From assembly GCA_031082285.1 (NCBI GenBank), contig JAVHLK010000027.1, positions 1-55,987 of the forward strand: a stretch of 55,987 nucleotides of DNA. Direction: 5' to 3'. The notes below the pieces were generated by a model. It was not told the origin of the DNA, did no database searches, and saw only the letters and a list, made by a program, of their open reading frames with translations. Shown here one piece after another: positions 45,113 through 54,407 of the stretch. The first letter of the stretch is position 1. Every line of letters starts with the position of its first letter. The stretch is from Desulfomonilaceae bacterium. Its GTDB lineage: Bacteria; Desulfobacterota; Desulfomonilia; Desulfomonilales; Desulfomonilaceae. Both the position numbers and the translations under genes were made by a program.

Positions 45113-46126
45113 ATGCCCGACGAATTCAAGAAGGACGACTATTTCAAGATCGACCCTGAGCCCCATCTTCTCGGGGGTATGGAGCACATTAAGCATTTCC
45201 CCGGAGTGCAAATGTGGTGGAAAGCAGTTGACGGCTGCCTAAATGCCTTATTCGGCGGGATGCCTGAAAAGTACTACCAGGGTCTCGAAGACCATGAAAT
45301 GAGGAAGAACGAGGATCCTGAAGGACTTTTGGCCGCGATGGACAAGTATGGCGTTGACATCGCCTGCCTTCTGCCCGAATCCATGATGGACACCACGGGA
45401 TTTACCGACCGGTGGTGCTCTAACGGCCGTATGGGCAAGATTGTCGACAGCCACCCGGATCGCTTCATGTATCAACCCAATGTATCTCCAGTTCTCTTCA
45501 AAGGGGTAAGAAACACGATTTGGGAGCTGGAATACTGGGTTAAGGAAAAAGGCGCCAAAATATTCAAGTACTACCCTCCTGAGGACACCTTTATCAACAA
45601 TCCGGAGCTCTGGCCTTTTTACGAGAAGGCGCAGAAGCTCGGAATAGCATTGGACATTCACACGGGCTTTTCATGGGTACCACCCGGGAAGAGCAAACAC
45701 GCGCTTCCCATCCTGCTGGACGATGTGGCACGGGATTTTCCCGAGTTGAAGCTCATCGCCTTTCACATGGGATATCCCTATTGTGATGACCTCAACATGG
45801 TGGCAATGGGCCATCCCAACGTCTATCTATGCCTCAGTCTTTTGGTGCCGTGGTCGCTTTGCGCTCCTCGTAAGTTCGCCAAGATCATCGGAGAGGCCCT
45901 TCGCTGGGCAGGTCCTGATCGCATCATTTGGGGAACCGACTTCGCTGGCTTTGCAAGCCAGATAAAGTTTGCAGTGGAAGGCATGCGACAGTTTCAAATC
46001 CCTGAGGATATGCAGGAAGGCTACGGGTATTCCGCTATTACCGATGAGGACCGCCGGAAGATCTTTGGTGGAAATCTTGCCGGAATATTGGGGATTGATA
46101 CCACAAAGAGACGAGTGGCAGTTTAG
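45113..46126 (+). CDS. Amidohydrolase-family protein, decarboxylase-like (E-x-H type)
   Basis: 337 residues of the amidohydrolase_2 TIM barrel. The first strand carries E16-P-H18, not the HxH of hydrolases; further ligand candidates are H in L-D-I-H-T-G, H in A-F-H-M-G-Y-P and D in W-G-T-D-F. An E-x-H start is known from decarboxylases such as gamma-resorcylate and 5-carboxyvanillate decarboxylase. This suggests non-oxidative decarboxylation or a related hydrolysis of a carboxylated or aromatic intermediate. AAAGGAG lies eight bases before the ATG. It is second in the catabolic operon, 215 bases after the ligase. Confidence 0.8.
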   Translation: MPDEFKKDDYFKIDPEPHLLGGMEHIKHFPGVQMWWKAVDGCLNALFGGMPEKYYQGLEDHEMRKNEDPEGLLAAMDKYGVDIACLLPESMMDTTGFTDRWCSNGRMGKIVDSHPDRFMYQPNVSPVLFKGVRNTIWELEYWVKEKGAKIFKYYPPEDTFINNPELWPFYEKAQKLGIALDIHTGFSWVPPGKSKHALPILLDDVARDFPELKLIAFHMGYPYCDDLNMVAMGHPNVYLCLSLLVPWSLCAPRKFAKIIGEALRWAGPDRIIWGTDFAGFASQIKFAVEGMRQFQIPEDMQEGYGYSAITDEDRRKIFGGNLAGILGIDTTKRRVAV

Positions 46127-46364
46127 CTAACCTGAAAAACTTCCTGCAAATCATTGGTACCAAATGCTCTCGGGCGCAAATACGGTGACGCATTAACGTA
46201 CGCATGCTCTGGTTGGGCAGCGCCGGCGCCCGTGCAGGCTTCCTATCAGCGAGCACGCGGTAGAAGGAATCAGCCCAGATGGCCTTATCCAAAGTCACAT
46301 GCTCGAAGTCACAATGGTATGAGGAATGCGGCGGAGATTTGAGGAAGTAAGTGAAGGAGACATA
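46127..46364. other. Operon spacer
   Basis: 238 bases without a gene, between the amidohydrolase and thiolase-like genes. It carries a GCGCCGGCGCC palindrome near 46220 but no clear promoter. Confidence 0.3.
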
Positions 46365-47546
46365 ATGGGCAAAGGGAAGTTGGCGATTGTAGGAGTGGGC
46401 GAGGTGCCCACAGGACGTTATCCGGACCGGGCGCCTTGGGACATCATATATGAAACATGTATGCAGGCGGTAAGGGCCGCGGGCCTTGACAAGAATGACA
46501 TTGAGGGGGTGATTTCAGTCAACCCTATGGCTCAGGCAAGGCTCTCTTCAGAGATAGGTTTTGGAAAGATACCTGAGGAGCTGGGGCTGAAGGGATGCAA
46601 CGATGTATGTATTTGCAACGCTGGTGGAGCGTCGACCGCTAACTGCCTCAGATTGGCTGAACAGTGGATAGATAGTGGGATCGCAAAGACCGTGCTTATC
46701 CCGCACGTCACGGTACACTCGGTTTTGCCGCCCGATGATTTAATAGCGTTCTTTGCCACCGCAGGTATGGACCTCCAGTGGGAGTATCCCTTTGGGACTA
46801 CCTATAACGGAATAGTTGCCTTGATGAGCCAACGATATATGTACGAAACAGGAACAACCGCTGAAGAAATGGCTTCGGTGGTAGTTGCCCTGAGAAGGTG
46901 GGCAGCGTTGGATCCCAATTCAATGTTCTATAAGAAGCCGGTGACCATCGAGGAAGTCTTGTCCTCCAAAATGGTGAGCACACCGCTCCATGCAAGGGAA
47001 TGTAATGTCCTTGCGGATGGAGGGGCGGCAATGGTGGTTACTTCGTGGGATCTCGCGAAGGAAATAACGTCTACTCCTGTTTATAAGCTTGGGCAGGGGG
47101 CGACGTACATGAGTGCCAGCGCGGTACTGCGCGATGACTTTTTCACGCGAGAGGCATGGCGGAAAACCACGCAAACAGCACTTGATGAAGCCGGAATTAC
47201 GAGTAATGACGTTGATGTCTTCGAATTTTACGCGGCTTATCCTTTTTGTCAGTGCGTAATGCTTGAGGCCGCAGGGATATGTGACCCCGGTGAGGCCGGG
47301 AAGTTTATCATGGAGGGTCACACCTCCCCGGGCGGGAAGGTGCCGTGCGCGACCATAGGTGACGCTGTAGGCCGCGGTCACACAGGGTCCGGTGTCAGCA
47401 TAGCCAACTATGTTGAGACAGCTCGTCAATTGATGGGAAAGGCCGGTGAAAGACAGGTACCGGACTGTAACTACGCTCTTGCTACCTCGGCGGGTGGAGC
47501 CTACATGAACGCAGTAACGACCATATGGGGAAGGGAACCGCAATGA
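46365..47546 (+). CDS. Thiolase-like protein (SCP-x/BbsB type)
   Basis: 393 residues. Thiolase fold with A-I-V-G-V-G-E-V-P-T-G-R-Y at the start and H-T-S-P-G-G and G-D-A-V-G-R-G-H-T-G-S near the end, where the catalytic His and usual Cys would be. The normal nucleophile block (N-x-x-C) reads C-N-A-G-G-A-S, which replaces the active Cys by a small residue, so it may be a retro-aldolase or thiolase that depends on its partner. It overlaps the DUF35 gene by four bases (ATGA). Such pairs are known from benzylsuccinate (BbsAB) and steroid side-chain (Ltp2/ChsH) degradation. AAGGAG lies five bases before ATG 46365. Confidence 0.85.
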   Translation: MGKGKLAIVGVGEVPTGRYPDRAPWDIIYETCMQAVRAAGLDKNDIEGVISVNPMAQARLSSEIGFGKIPEELGLKGCNDVCICNAGGASTANCLRLAEQWIDSGIAKTVLIPHVTVHSVLPPDDLIAFFATAGMDLQWEYPFGTTYNGIVALMSQRYMYETGTTAEEMASVVVALRRWAALDPNSMFYKKPVTIEEVLSSKMVSTPLHARECNVLADGGAAMVVTSWDLAKEITSTPVYKLGQGATYMSASAVLRDDFFTREAWRKTTQTALDEAGITSNDVDVFEFYAAYPFCQCVMLEAAGICDPGEAGKFIMEGHTSPGGKVPCATIGDAVGRGHTGSGVSIANYVETARQLMGKAGERQVPDCNYALATSAGGAYMNAVTTIWGREPQ

Positions 47547-47956
47547 ACGATTACAGGAAACCGATACCTCAGATTCAACCCTGGAGTGCCCCCTTTTGGG
47601 AAGGGACCAAGAAGCACGAGCTGCTGATCCAAGAATGCGCAGAGTGTGGAGCAAGAATATTCTATCCCAGGAAATACTGTCCAGAATGCTGGTCGTCTAA
47701 TATGGGATGGTCTCGGGCCAGGGGCAGGGGACGGATTTACTCCCATACCACGACGATGACGGGAGTGGAGACAAAGTTCCTCGAAGACCTCCCTTTTGTG
47801 CTGGCGATCATCGACTTGGACGAAGGCGTACGGATGACTGGAAACGTGGTGGACTGCGATCCGGACGACGTCAGTATCGGTATGGAGGTGGAAGTCGTTT
47901 TCGATGACGTCACCTCGGAGATAACTCTGCCCAAGTGGAGACCTGTAAAGAAATAG
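47543..47956 (+). CDS. DUF35 zinc-ribbon/OB-fold protein
   Basis: 137 residues. A rubredoxin-like zinc ribbon has C-A-E-C-G and C-P-E-C (residues about 32-53), followed by an OB-fold (G-R-G-R-I-Y-S-H-T and M-E-V-E-V-V-F-D-D-V). These proteins bind acyl-CoA and are obligate partners of thiolase-like enzymes. Overlap with the gene before makes an equimolar complex likely. Typical length. Confidence 0.9.
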   Translation: MNDYRKPIPQIQPWSAPFWEGTKKHELLIQECAECGARIFYPRKYCPECWSSNMGWSRARGRGRIYSHTTTMTGVETKFLEDLPFVLAIIDLDEGVRMTGNVVDCDPDDVSIGMEVEVVFDDVTSEITLPKWRPVKK

Positions 47957-47968
47957 AGGAGAACAGCA

Positions 47969-48775
47969 ATGGCCAGGGAATACGAGATGCTCATTTGCAC
48001 GCGAAAGGGCCCCGACGATTCCACGATGTGGATCACCCTCAATAATGAGCGAATGATGAACTCGCTGACCGAGACCATGCAACTTGAGCTTCATGAGGTC
48101 CTCTCCGCGATCGCATTTGACAATACCATTCGGTGTGTGGTTCTCACTGGCGCAGGTACAAAGGCATTTTGTAGTGGCGGTGACATCAACCTCTTCCAGC
48201 GCCTCAACAATGTCACGATGTATGACTTCTTGTATCAGCGCGGCAATGACATTCAGCGTTTGATCACGTACATGGAGAAGCCTGTAATCGCAGCCGTAAA
48301 CGGCTTATGCTACGCGGGAGGGCTTGAACTGGCACTTGCATGCGATTTCATCTACGCGTCTCAGAACGCGGCCTTCGGTCTTCTGGAGATCAACCTGGGG
48401 CTCTTGGCAGGGTGGGGAGGCACTGTTAGGCTTCCTCGCACAATTCCCGTGGCTCGTGCCAAGGAGATGATCTACCGGGGTGAGAGAATGACCGCGGACG
48501 AGGCTCTACAGTGGCGTCTGGTCAATCGAGTCTTCCCTTCCCAAGAGAAAATGTATGAGGCCGTCAACGAGGTGGCCGATGAAATAGTCGGCAAGTCACC
48601 GTTGGCCCTCCGAGCGGCCAAGAACGTGATTAACAATTCTATCACGTGCGACAGTATTGAAGCGGCTCTAGCCATCGAGCGGGGCAGCATCATGTGGTTG
48701 GTGTCATCAGAGGACATGAAAGAGGGGGTCGCTGCCTTTGTCGAGAAGCGGGCTCCAAAATTCCAGGGCACGTGA
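47969..48775 (+). CDS. Enoyl-CoA hydratase/isomerase
   Basis: 268 residues of the crotonase family. The oxyanion-hole segments are A-F-C-S-G-G-D-I and V-N-G-L-C-Y-A-G-G; the region with the usual catalytic Glu reads F-G-L-L-E-I-N-L-G-L-L and is followed by G-G-T-V-R-L. It hydrates or isomerises an enoyl-CoA. Starts 13 bases after the DUF35 stop with GAGGAGAA upstream. Confidence 0.9.
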   Translation: MAREYEMLICTRKGPDDSTMWITLNNERMMNSLTETMQLELHEVLSAIAFDNTIRCVVLTGAGTKAFCSGGDINLFQRLNNVTMYDFLYQRGNDIQRLITYMEKPVIAAVNGLCYAGGLELALACDFIYASQNAAFGLLEINLGLLAGWGGTVRLPRTIPVARAKEMIYRGERMTADEALQWRLVNRVFPSQEKMYEAVNEVADEIVGKSPLALRAAKNVINNSITCDSIEAALAIERGSIMWLVSSEDMKEGVAAFVEKRAPKFQGT

Positions 48776-48787
48776 GGAAAGACCAAG

Positions 48788-49948
48788 ATGGACTTCCAAT
48801 TTACCGACGATCAGAAAATGCTACGCGAAACCTATCAGAAGTTCTGCAAAAAAGAACTGACTCCTGAATATGCGCGATGGCTTGACGAAAACTGTCGATT
48901 CGTTCCCGACGAGATGCTGGATAAGCTGGCGGACCTCGGAACTTTTGCCATAGGGATTCCCGAAGAATACGGTGGCTTGGGCCTTGGAATGGTGGACATC
49001 TGCATCATGATGGAAGAATTATGCTCAGCAGCCGTGGCAGTAGGATTTGCCGCGTTTCTTCCAATCGGTTTTGGGGCGCGACCGTTAAGTGAGATGGGGA
49101 ATGAGGAACAGAAACAAAGGCACCTACCCAAGATTGCTGCGGGAAGGGAAAAGTGGTCCCTGGCTTTGACTGAACCGGGAGGCGGCACTGATATCCTCGG
49201 GGCGCTGAGGACCAGTGCCGTGAAAAACGGAAACGAATACATCGTCAACGGCAGTAAGATGTTTATATCCGGTGCTCATGTGGCGGACTACATTTTGACG
49301 GTGGCCATTACAGCCAAAGCAGCTCAAAGGAAGCACGGGCTGTCACTGCTGATAATCGATGCCAAGACGCCCGGAATCACCATTAATCCGATTGACAAGA
49401 TAAGTATACGAGCAATCAGCGCGTGTGAAATTCACTTTGAAGATGTCCGGGTCCCGGCGGAAAATCTCCTGGGGCAAGAGAACCACGGGTGGTATCAACT
49501 CCTGGGCACCTTGAATCCGGAGCGGATCGGGACTTCAGTATTTTCCCTAGGGGTGGCCAAAGCCGCATTCAACTATGCTTTGGAGTATGCCAAAGTGAGA
49601 GAGGCATTTGGCAGGCCCATAGGGTCCTTTCAGATTCTGCAGCACTACCTTGCCGATATAGCCATTGAGATCGAAAATGCACGCAACCTTATCTACAAAT
49701 GTGCTTGGCTATGCGACACAGGCCGACGATACGATGTGGAGGCAACCATGGCCAAGATCGTGGCTTGCCGTGCTTCCGAGTTAGCCGCCCGCTACGGCAT
49801 GGAAATCTTGGGCGGGTATGGCAACACTACGGAATACGATATGCAGAGACATTTTCGTGATTATAAGCAGATGATGTTTTCTCCCATCTCTGATGAGATG
49901 TCGAAGAATTACATCGCGCAAAGCTTTGGTCTGCCCAGGAGTTACTGA
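48788..49948 (+). CDS. Acyl-CoA dehydrogenase
   Basis: 386 residues with N-terminal helical, central beta and C-terminal helical parts. F-A-I-G-I-P-E-E-Y-G-G-L-G-L-G, then L-T-E-P-G-G-G-T-D and F-G-R-P-I-G-S-F-Q bind FAD. The catalytic base is probably the Glu in S-D-E-M near the end, replacing the more common T-x-E-I. It oxidises a saturated acyl-CoA to the enoyl form and passes electrons to ETF. Close behind the hydratase gene. Confidence 0.9.
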   Translation: MDFQFTDDQKMLRETYQKFCKKELTPEYARWLDENCRFVPDEMLDKLADLGTFAIGIPEEYGGLGLGMVDICIMMEELCSAAVAVGFAAFLPIGFGARPLSEMGNEEQKQRHLPKIAAGREKWSLALTEPGGGTDILGALRTSAVKNGNEYIVNGSKMFISGAHVADYILTVAITAKAAQRKHGLSLLIIDAKTPGITINPIDKISIRAISACEIHFEDVRVPAENLLGQENHGWYQLLGTLNPERIGTSVFSLGVAKAAFNYALEYAKVREAFGRPIGSFQILQHYLADIAIEIENARNLIYKCAWLCDTGRRYDVEATMAKIVACRASELAARYGMEILGGYGNTTEYDMQRHFRDYKQMMFSPISDEMSKNYIAQSFGLPRSY

Positions 49949-50058
49949 GGGAACCATTGGAGCGCAATAGGTGCGATGCTGCACGAAGGATCCGTCACAG
50001 GACCAACCTCAAACAAGCCGACGACTCACTTGCTGCGCCGTGAAGAGCAGAGGAGATC

Positions 50059-50889
50059 ATGATGGAAACTTCTTCTGGAAAGGTGGCGCTGGTGACGGGG
50101 GCATCGGGCGGTTTAGGGAGTGCCATTGCCTCATTGCTTGAAGCGGCAGGAATAAACGTCGTGGTGACCGATCTCCTCGTGGAACGAAAAGATCAGGATC
50201 AAACTGCCTTGGGGAAATCCCCCTCGGCAGGGCACTCGATGGATCGAAACTGCGTCTCGACGGACCCGACAGTCAGTGAGGTCCGGACGACGGAGACCAA
50301 AAGTCTTACTCTGGAGATGGACGTTCGTAACCCCCAAAACATCAGCGAAGTATTCAGACGCGTGGAGCAAGACCTCGGAACGGTTGATATTCTCGTAAAT
50401 AATGCGGGCTTGATGGATAATTTCGGTCTCATGCAAGTGCAGAATCCCTTGCGTTGGGAAGAACATTTGCGCGTCAATCTTACAGGAGCGTTCCTGTGCT
50501 CAAAGGCCGCATGGACTGGGATGGTGAAGAGCAGCTGGGGACGAATTATCAACATCTCATCAATTGCAGGTTTGATGGGTGCGTTCGGGCAACCGAGTTA
50601 TGGGGCCTCTAAGGCCGGATTGATCGGCTTGACCCGGTCATTGGCCCTGGAGGGCGCCACGGCAGGCATCACTGTAAATGCAGTCTGCCCGGGACTGATC
50701 CACACAGATGCCATAAAGAGTCATAAACCGGAGTTTTTGGATCGCATGAAGAACCGTACAGCGATGAGACGGCTGGGAACCCCTGAAGAGGTTGCCGCTG
50801 TCGTGCTCTTCCTGGCATCGGCTGCGGCAAGCTACGTCACCGGCGCGGCGATTCCCGTCACCGGCGGCGCGGATCTATATACATTCTAA
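50059..50889 (+). CDS. Short-chain dehydrogenase/reductase
   Basis: 276 residues, NAD(P)-dependent SDR of the FabG kind: G-A-S-G-G-L-G at the cofactor site, N-N-A-G, and the S-Y-K triad in I-S-S-I-A-G and S-Y-G-A-S-K. It would oxidise a 3-hydroxyacyl-CoA. Odd feature: about 40 extra residues between the first beta-alpha units (E-R-K-D-Q-D-Q-T to T-T-E-T-K-S), polar and low in hydrophobics, near where the adenine ribose binds. Two ATG codons follow the AGGAGA; 50059 or 50062. Confidence 0.85.
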   Translation: MMETSSGKVALVTGASGGLGSAIASLLEAAGINVVVTDLLVERKDQDQTALGKSPSAGHSMDRNCVSTDPTVSEVRTTETKSLTLEMDVRNPQNISEVFRRVEQDLGTVDILVNNAGLMDNFGLMQVQNPLRWEEHLRVNLTGAFLCSKAAWTGMVKSSWGRIINISSIAGLMGAFGQPSYGASKAGLIGLTRSLALEGATAGITVNAVCPGLIHTDAIKSHKPEFLDRMKNRTAMRRLGTPEEVAAVVLFLASAAASYVTGAAIPVTGGADLYTF

Positions 50890-50977
50890 TGGCTGGATAA
50901 CTTTTCCATAGTGCACGTGCAGCGGTCGGCAACATTGCAGGACATTGCACCTCTCCAGTAACAAGGGAGGATGAGAG

Positions 50978-52048
50978 ATGAAGATGCGGACGCAAACTGT
51001 TTTGACGGCAATCGTGTTGACTCTATTATTGGCCGCGACGGCTTCAGCCCAATCCAAGACCTTCAAGCTGACCGTTGTAGCGGGCCATCCGCCTGCTTTC
51101 ACTTGGGTAAAAGTTGTAAACGAATTCTTTGTTCCGGAAGTGGATAAACGATTGGCAGCGGCCGGCGGCAAGTACAAGATCAAATGGAACGAGGCTTACG
51201 GAGGAACCATTGCCAAGCCCGGCGGATGCCTCGAGGCTATTCAGGAGGGGATTGCCGACATGGGAGTGGTCGGCACCATCTTCGAAGCATCAAAGATGCC
51301 GCTCCATAACGTTACCTATATGACGCCATTTGGCAGCGGCGACATCTCAAAGGTGCTGGATACCGTTGAGCAGATGAAGACACTCATACCGGCCGTCGGC
51401 AAAGAGTGGACCAAGCACAATCTGGTTCCTCTCGGCGGGTTCGCCTTGGACACATACGGCGTGCTCACCAACTTCCCGGTGAAGACGGTTGACGACCTCG
51501 CCGGACACAAAATTGCCGCCCCCGGTCCTTCCGCCAACTGGGTCAAGGGTACAGGGGCCGTTGCCGTTGCCGGAAACCTGACCACCTACTATAACGACAT
51601 CAAGACAGGCGTGTACGAGGGGGCTCTGACCTTCATAACTGCTGCGGCGGCGTCAAAGCTTCATGAAGCGGCGCCGTACATTTGCTATGCAAATATCGGC
51701 TCTCAGTATGCGGGAGCCCTTGTTATCAACAAGGATGTCTGGGATTCATTGCCTCCGGAAGTCCAAAAGATATTCGCTGAGGTGGGCATCGAGTACAGCA
51801 AGAAGATTGCCGAAGTTCAGACGGCGAGAGCTGAAAAGTCTTTGCAGGCCATGATCGAGGGTGGGGCAAAGGTCGTCAAACTTTCCTTTGACGAGCGCAA
51901 ACGATGGGCGGACAAGCTCCCCAATATACCCATGGAATGGGCTAACACTATGGATAAGGAGGGCCTGCCGGGTACCGAGGTGGTAAAGGGTTTCCTGAAT
52001 GGGCTCCGAGAGCGTGGAACGAAGCTCCCGAGGGATTGGGACAAGTAA
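50978..52048 (+). CDS. dctP: TRAP transporter substrate-binding protein (DctP family)
   Basis: 356 residues with a signal peptide (V-L-T-A-I-V-L-T-L-L-L-A-A-T-A-S-A). The mature part is a two-lobed DctP fold with A-P-G-P-S-A-N-W-V and G-A-L-T-F-I-T-A-A at the binding cleft. It captures an organic acid in the periplasm and hands it to the DctQM membrane parts encoded next. Last three genes of the operon. The ligand is not predictable; the Arg that usually salt-bridges the carboxylate cannot be placed without alignment. Confidence 0.9.
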   Translation: MKMRTQTVLTAIVLTLLLAATASAQSKTFKLTVVAGHPPAFTWVKVVNEFFVPEVDKRLAAAGGKYKIKWNEAYGGTIAKPGGCLEAIQEGIADMGVVGTIFEASKMPLHNVTYMTPFGSGDISKVLDTVEQMKTLIPAVGKEWTKHNLVPLGGFALDTYGVLTNFPVKTVDDLAGHKIAAPGPSANWVKGTGAVAVAGNLTTYYNDIKTGVYEGALTFITAAAASKLHEAAPYICYANIGSQYAGALVINKDVWDSLPPEVQKIFAEVGIEYSKKIAEVQTARAEKSLQAMIEGGAKVVKLSFDERKRWADKLPNIPMEWANTMDKEGLPGTEVVKGFLNGLRERGTKLPRDWDK

Positions 52049-52088
52049 AGCAGTCCGCGACGAGCGTCATCAAGAGAGAGAGGGCATT

Positions 52089-52643
52089 GTGACGGAGGGT
52101 AAGTCGCGCCGGAGATTCAAGTTCGAGTCAATCACGTCGGTGATGGGCTCTGTCGGAACTGCCTGGGTCTTTGTCCTGTTGATCATGGTCAACCTTGACA
52201 TCTTGGCTGGGGCACTATTCGACCGACCGATCCGGGGAGTGCCGGAAATCGTGGCAATGTCCATCGTGGCACTGGTTTTTCTCCAAATTGCCGACGCCCT
52301 CAAAGTCGGGCGGCTGACCAGGTCGGACGCATTACTGGGACGACTGATGGTCTCATACCCCAAATGGGGCCACTGCATTCAGGGCGTCTTCAACATTGTG
52401 GGAGCGATTTTCTTCTCTGTTCTTTTCTGGTTCAGCATCCCGTTACTCACGAAAGCGTGGCGGATAGGTGAGTACGTGGGAGCCCAGGGAGACTTCATGG
52501 CCCCCATCTGGCCTGTTAAATTGCTCATACTTATCGGGTCCCTGGCAGCGGCTATTCAATACCTGTTGTTAGCCTGGCAAGACTTCCTGTTTGTTGCGGG
52601 ACTGAAAACGCCGGGCAGTCAGGGATATGGAGGCGAACGGTGA
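52089..52643 (+). CDS. dctQ: TRAP transporter small membrane subunit (DctQ)
   Basis: 184 residues from GTG 52089 (GAGGG four bases upstream). Four membrane helices near 22-45, 60-80, 105-128 and 145-168 (W-V-F-V-L-L-I-M-V-N, M-S-I-V-A-L-V-F-L, I-F-F-S-V-L-F-W-F, L-L-I-L-I-G-S-L-A-A). The frame is open further up but overlaps dctP. The stop overlaps the dctM start (GTGA). Confidence 0.85.
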   Translation: MTEGKSRRRFKFESITSVMGSVGTAWVFVLLIMVNLDILAGALFDRPIRGVPEIVAMSIVALVFLQIADALKVGRLTRSDALLGRLMVSYPKWGHCIQGVFNIVGAIFFSVLFWFSIPLLTKAWRIGEYVGAQGDFMAPIWPVKLLILIGSLAAAIQYLLLAWQDFLFVAGLKTPGSQGYGGER

Positions 52644-53959
52644 CTGACCTCCAAATAGGGTTCCTCTCAATACTCGCAATCCTGGTATCGATATACGCGG
52701 GAATGCACGTGAGCGTCGCGTTGGCGGTTATCTCGTTTCTGGGTGTGTGGATACTCAGGGACAGTTTCATTATAGCCGGCAAGCTTATAGCCCTTGCCGC
52801 GAGCGACGCCATATCACAGTACATCTTCGGAGTCGTACCGTTGTTTGTGCTGATGGGCATGTTCATTTCCGTATCGGGGATGGGCCAGGATACATTTGAG
52901 GTAGCAAACCGTTTCTTCAGGCGGATGAAGGGAGGGCTCGGCATAGCGACGGTTATAGCCAACGCTATCTTTGCCGCGGTAACAGGCATCTCCATTGCTT
53001 CTGCAGCCATCTTTACCAAGGTGGCGGTGCCTGAAATGATGAGACTGGGTTACAATCCACGCTTTGCGGTCGGTGTGGTCACCGGATCCTCGGTCCTAGG
53101 CATGTTGATTCCCCCAAGCCTGCTCTTGATACTCTATGGAGTGCTTACCGAGACTTCGGTCGGCGATCTATTCACTGCAGCCATCCTGCCGGGGATTCTC
53201 CTGACGTTTGCCTTTGCCGCGGCCATTCTGGTAATGGCCCATCGCTTCCCCAAGTTCGTCGGAGAAAAGGCCTGGATCCTTGCCCAGAAAGAGCCTGAAG
53301 GCATCTCAGCTTTCACGGCAACTCTGAAGCTCTTTCCTATCGGTGTCCTGGTCTTGCTGGTGCTTGGAGGAATCTATACCGGCTGGTTCACCCCAACGGA
53401 GTCCGGCGCTGTGGGCGCCTTGGGCGCCCTCCTGGTGGCCATAGGAAAGCGGAAAATGACCTGGTCGAATCTGTGGCAGGTGCTCGTTGAAACGGGGCAC
53501 GTCACTGTAGCCATTCTCTTTCTGATCATTTGCGCCAATATGTACGGGCGGATGCTGGCCCTGTCCGGCATCACGGACTTCCTGGGCACATGGATCTCCC
53601 AGGCCGGCTGGGGAGTGTTCGTTGTAGTGACCATCTACTGCGTGATAGTCCTGCTCATGGGCACCGTTCTTGACTCCGCTTCGATAATGATGATCGTAGT
53701 ACCGCTCGTCCATCCGGTCATTCAGGAGATGCAGATCGATCTTGTCTGGTTCGGTCTGATAACGGTCATCGCCATCGAAATCGGGCTCTTGACTCCGCCG
53801 CTCGGCATTGCCGCCTATGTTGTGAAGGGCACGCTTGACGACCAGAGTATCGGGCTCCAGGACGTCTTTGCCGGCACCTTTCCTTTTGTATTGGTAATGC
53901 TGCTGGTGCTGGCCTTGCTGATCATATTTCCCCAGATCAGCCTGGTTTTGGTCGGCTGA
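52640..53959 (+). CDS. dctM: TRAP transporter large membrane subunit (DctM)
   Basis: 439 residues, about 11-12 membrane helices. The conserved N-terminal G-M-H-V-S-V-A-L-A, M-G-M-F-I-S and G-V-V-T-G-S-S-V-L-G-M-L-I-P-P-S are present, as is L-T-P-P-L-G-I near the C-terminus. It carries the organic acid with sodium. GTG start overlaps dctQ. Last gene of the operon. Confidence 0.9.
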   Translation: MTDLQIGFLSILAILVSIYAGMHVSVALAVISFLGVWILRDSFIIAGKLIALAASDAISQYIFGVVPLFVLMGMFISVSGMGQDTFEVANRFFRRMKGGLGIATVIANAIFAAVTGISIASAAIFTKVAVPEMMRLGYNPRFAVGVVTGSSVLGMLIPPSLLLILYGVLTETSVGDLFTAAILPGILLTFAFAAAILVMAHRFPKFVGEKAWILAQKEPEGISAFTATLKLFPIGVLVLLVLGGIYTGWFTPTESGAVGALGALLVAIGKRKMTWSNLWQVLVETGHVTVAILFLIICANMYGRMLALSGITDFLGTWISQAGWGVFVVVTIYCVIVLLMGTVLDSASIMMIVVPLVHPVIQEMQIDLVWFGLITVIAIEIGLLTPPLGIAAYVVKGTLDDQSIGLQDVFAGTFPFVLVMLLVLALLIIFPQISLVLVG

Positions 53960-54407
53960 ACCCCCGGTAGGATCTACCGGACGAGCACAGTTGCCGTGCT
54001 TGCGCCAAAAGAATCTGAGAAGTCAACAGACGACCAGGACTACCGTCAAGATCTCCCAGCGCCGAATCGAGGGTTCAGGCGTATTGGCCCCCAACAGTCC
54101 GAACACCCTCTTTCGGCGACTCGATGTTGAAGTGGCCTTCAGACGACTTAAGAGTTTTGAGGCCGCGCAATCAAACACAACCTAGGCGCTGACTACATTC
54201 AGGTAATGAGGAAGGATCATCCAACGGGAGGAGCTTTGAAAGGAGACAACGAGCCGGGTGCCGCGATTCCGTGTCAGAGATGATTCGAATGAAACGGGTA
54301 GATAGCAGAGAGAAAGTACCGGTTTCCGATCCTCGTATGGAGTGCGTGGCGTTTGGGAAACGATGTATCTGCAATGAGGACCGGAGTTTAACAGATCAAT
54401 AACCGAC
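53960..54407. other. Intergenic region downstream of the TRAP genes
   Basis: No gene in about 450 bases. It includes a hairpin directly after dctM (53964-53980). Frames here are short and unconvincing. Confidence 0.4.
53964..53980 (+). terminator. Small hairpin after dctM
   Basis: CCGGTAG (53964-53970), GAT, CTACCGG (53974-53980): seven perfect pairs and a three-base loop, five bases after the dctM stop. No U-tract follows, so any termination would be weak or Rho-aided. Confidence 0.4.
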
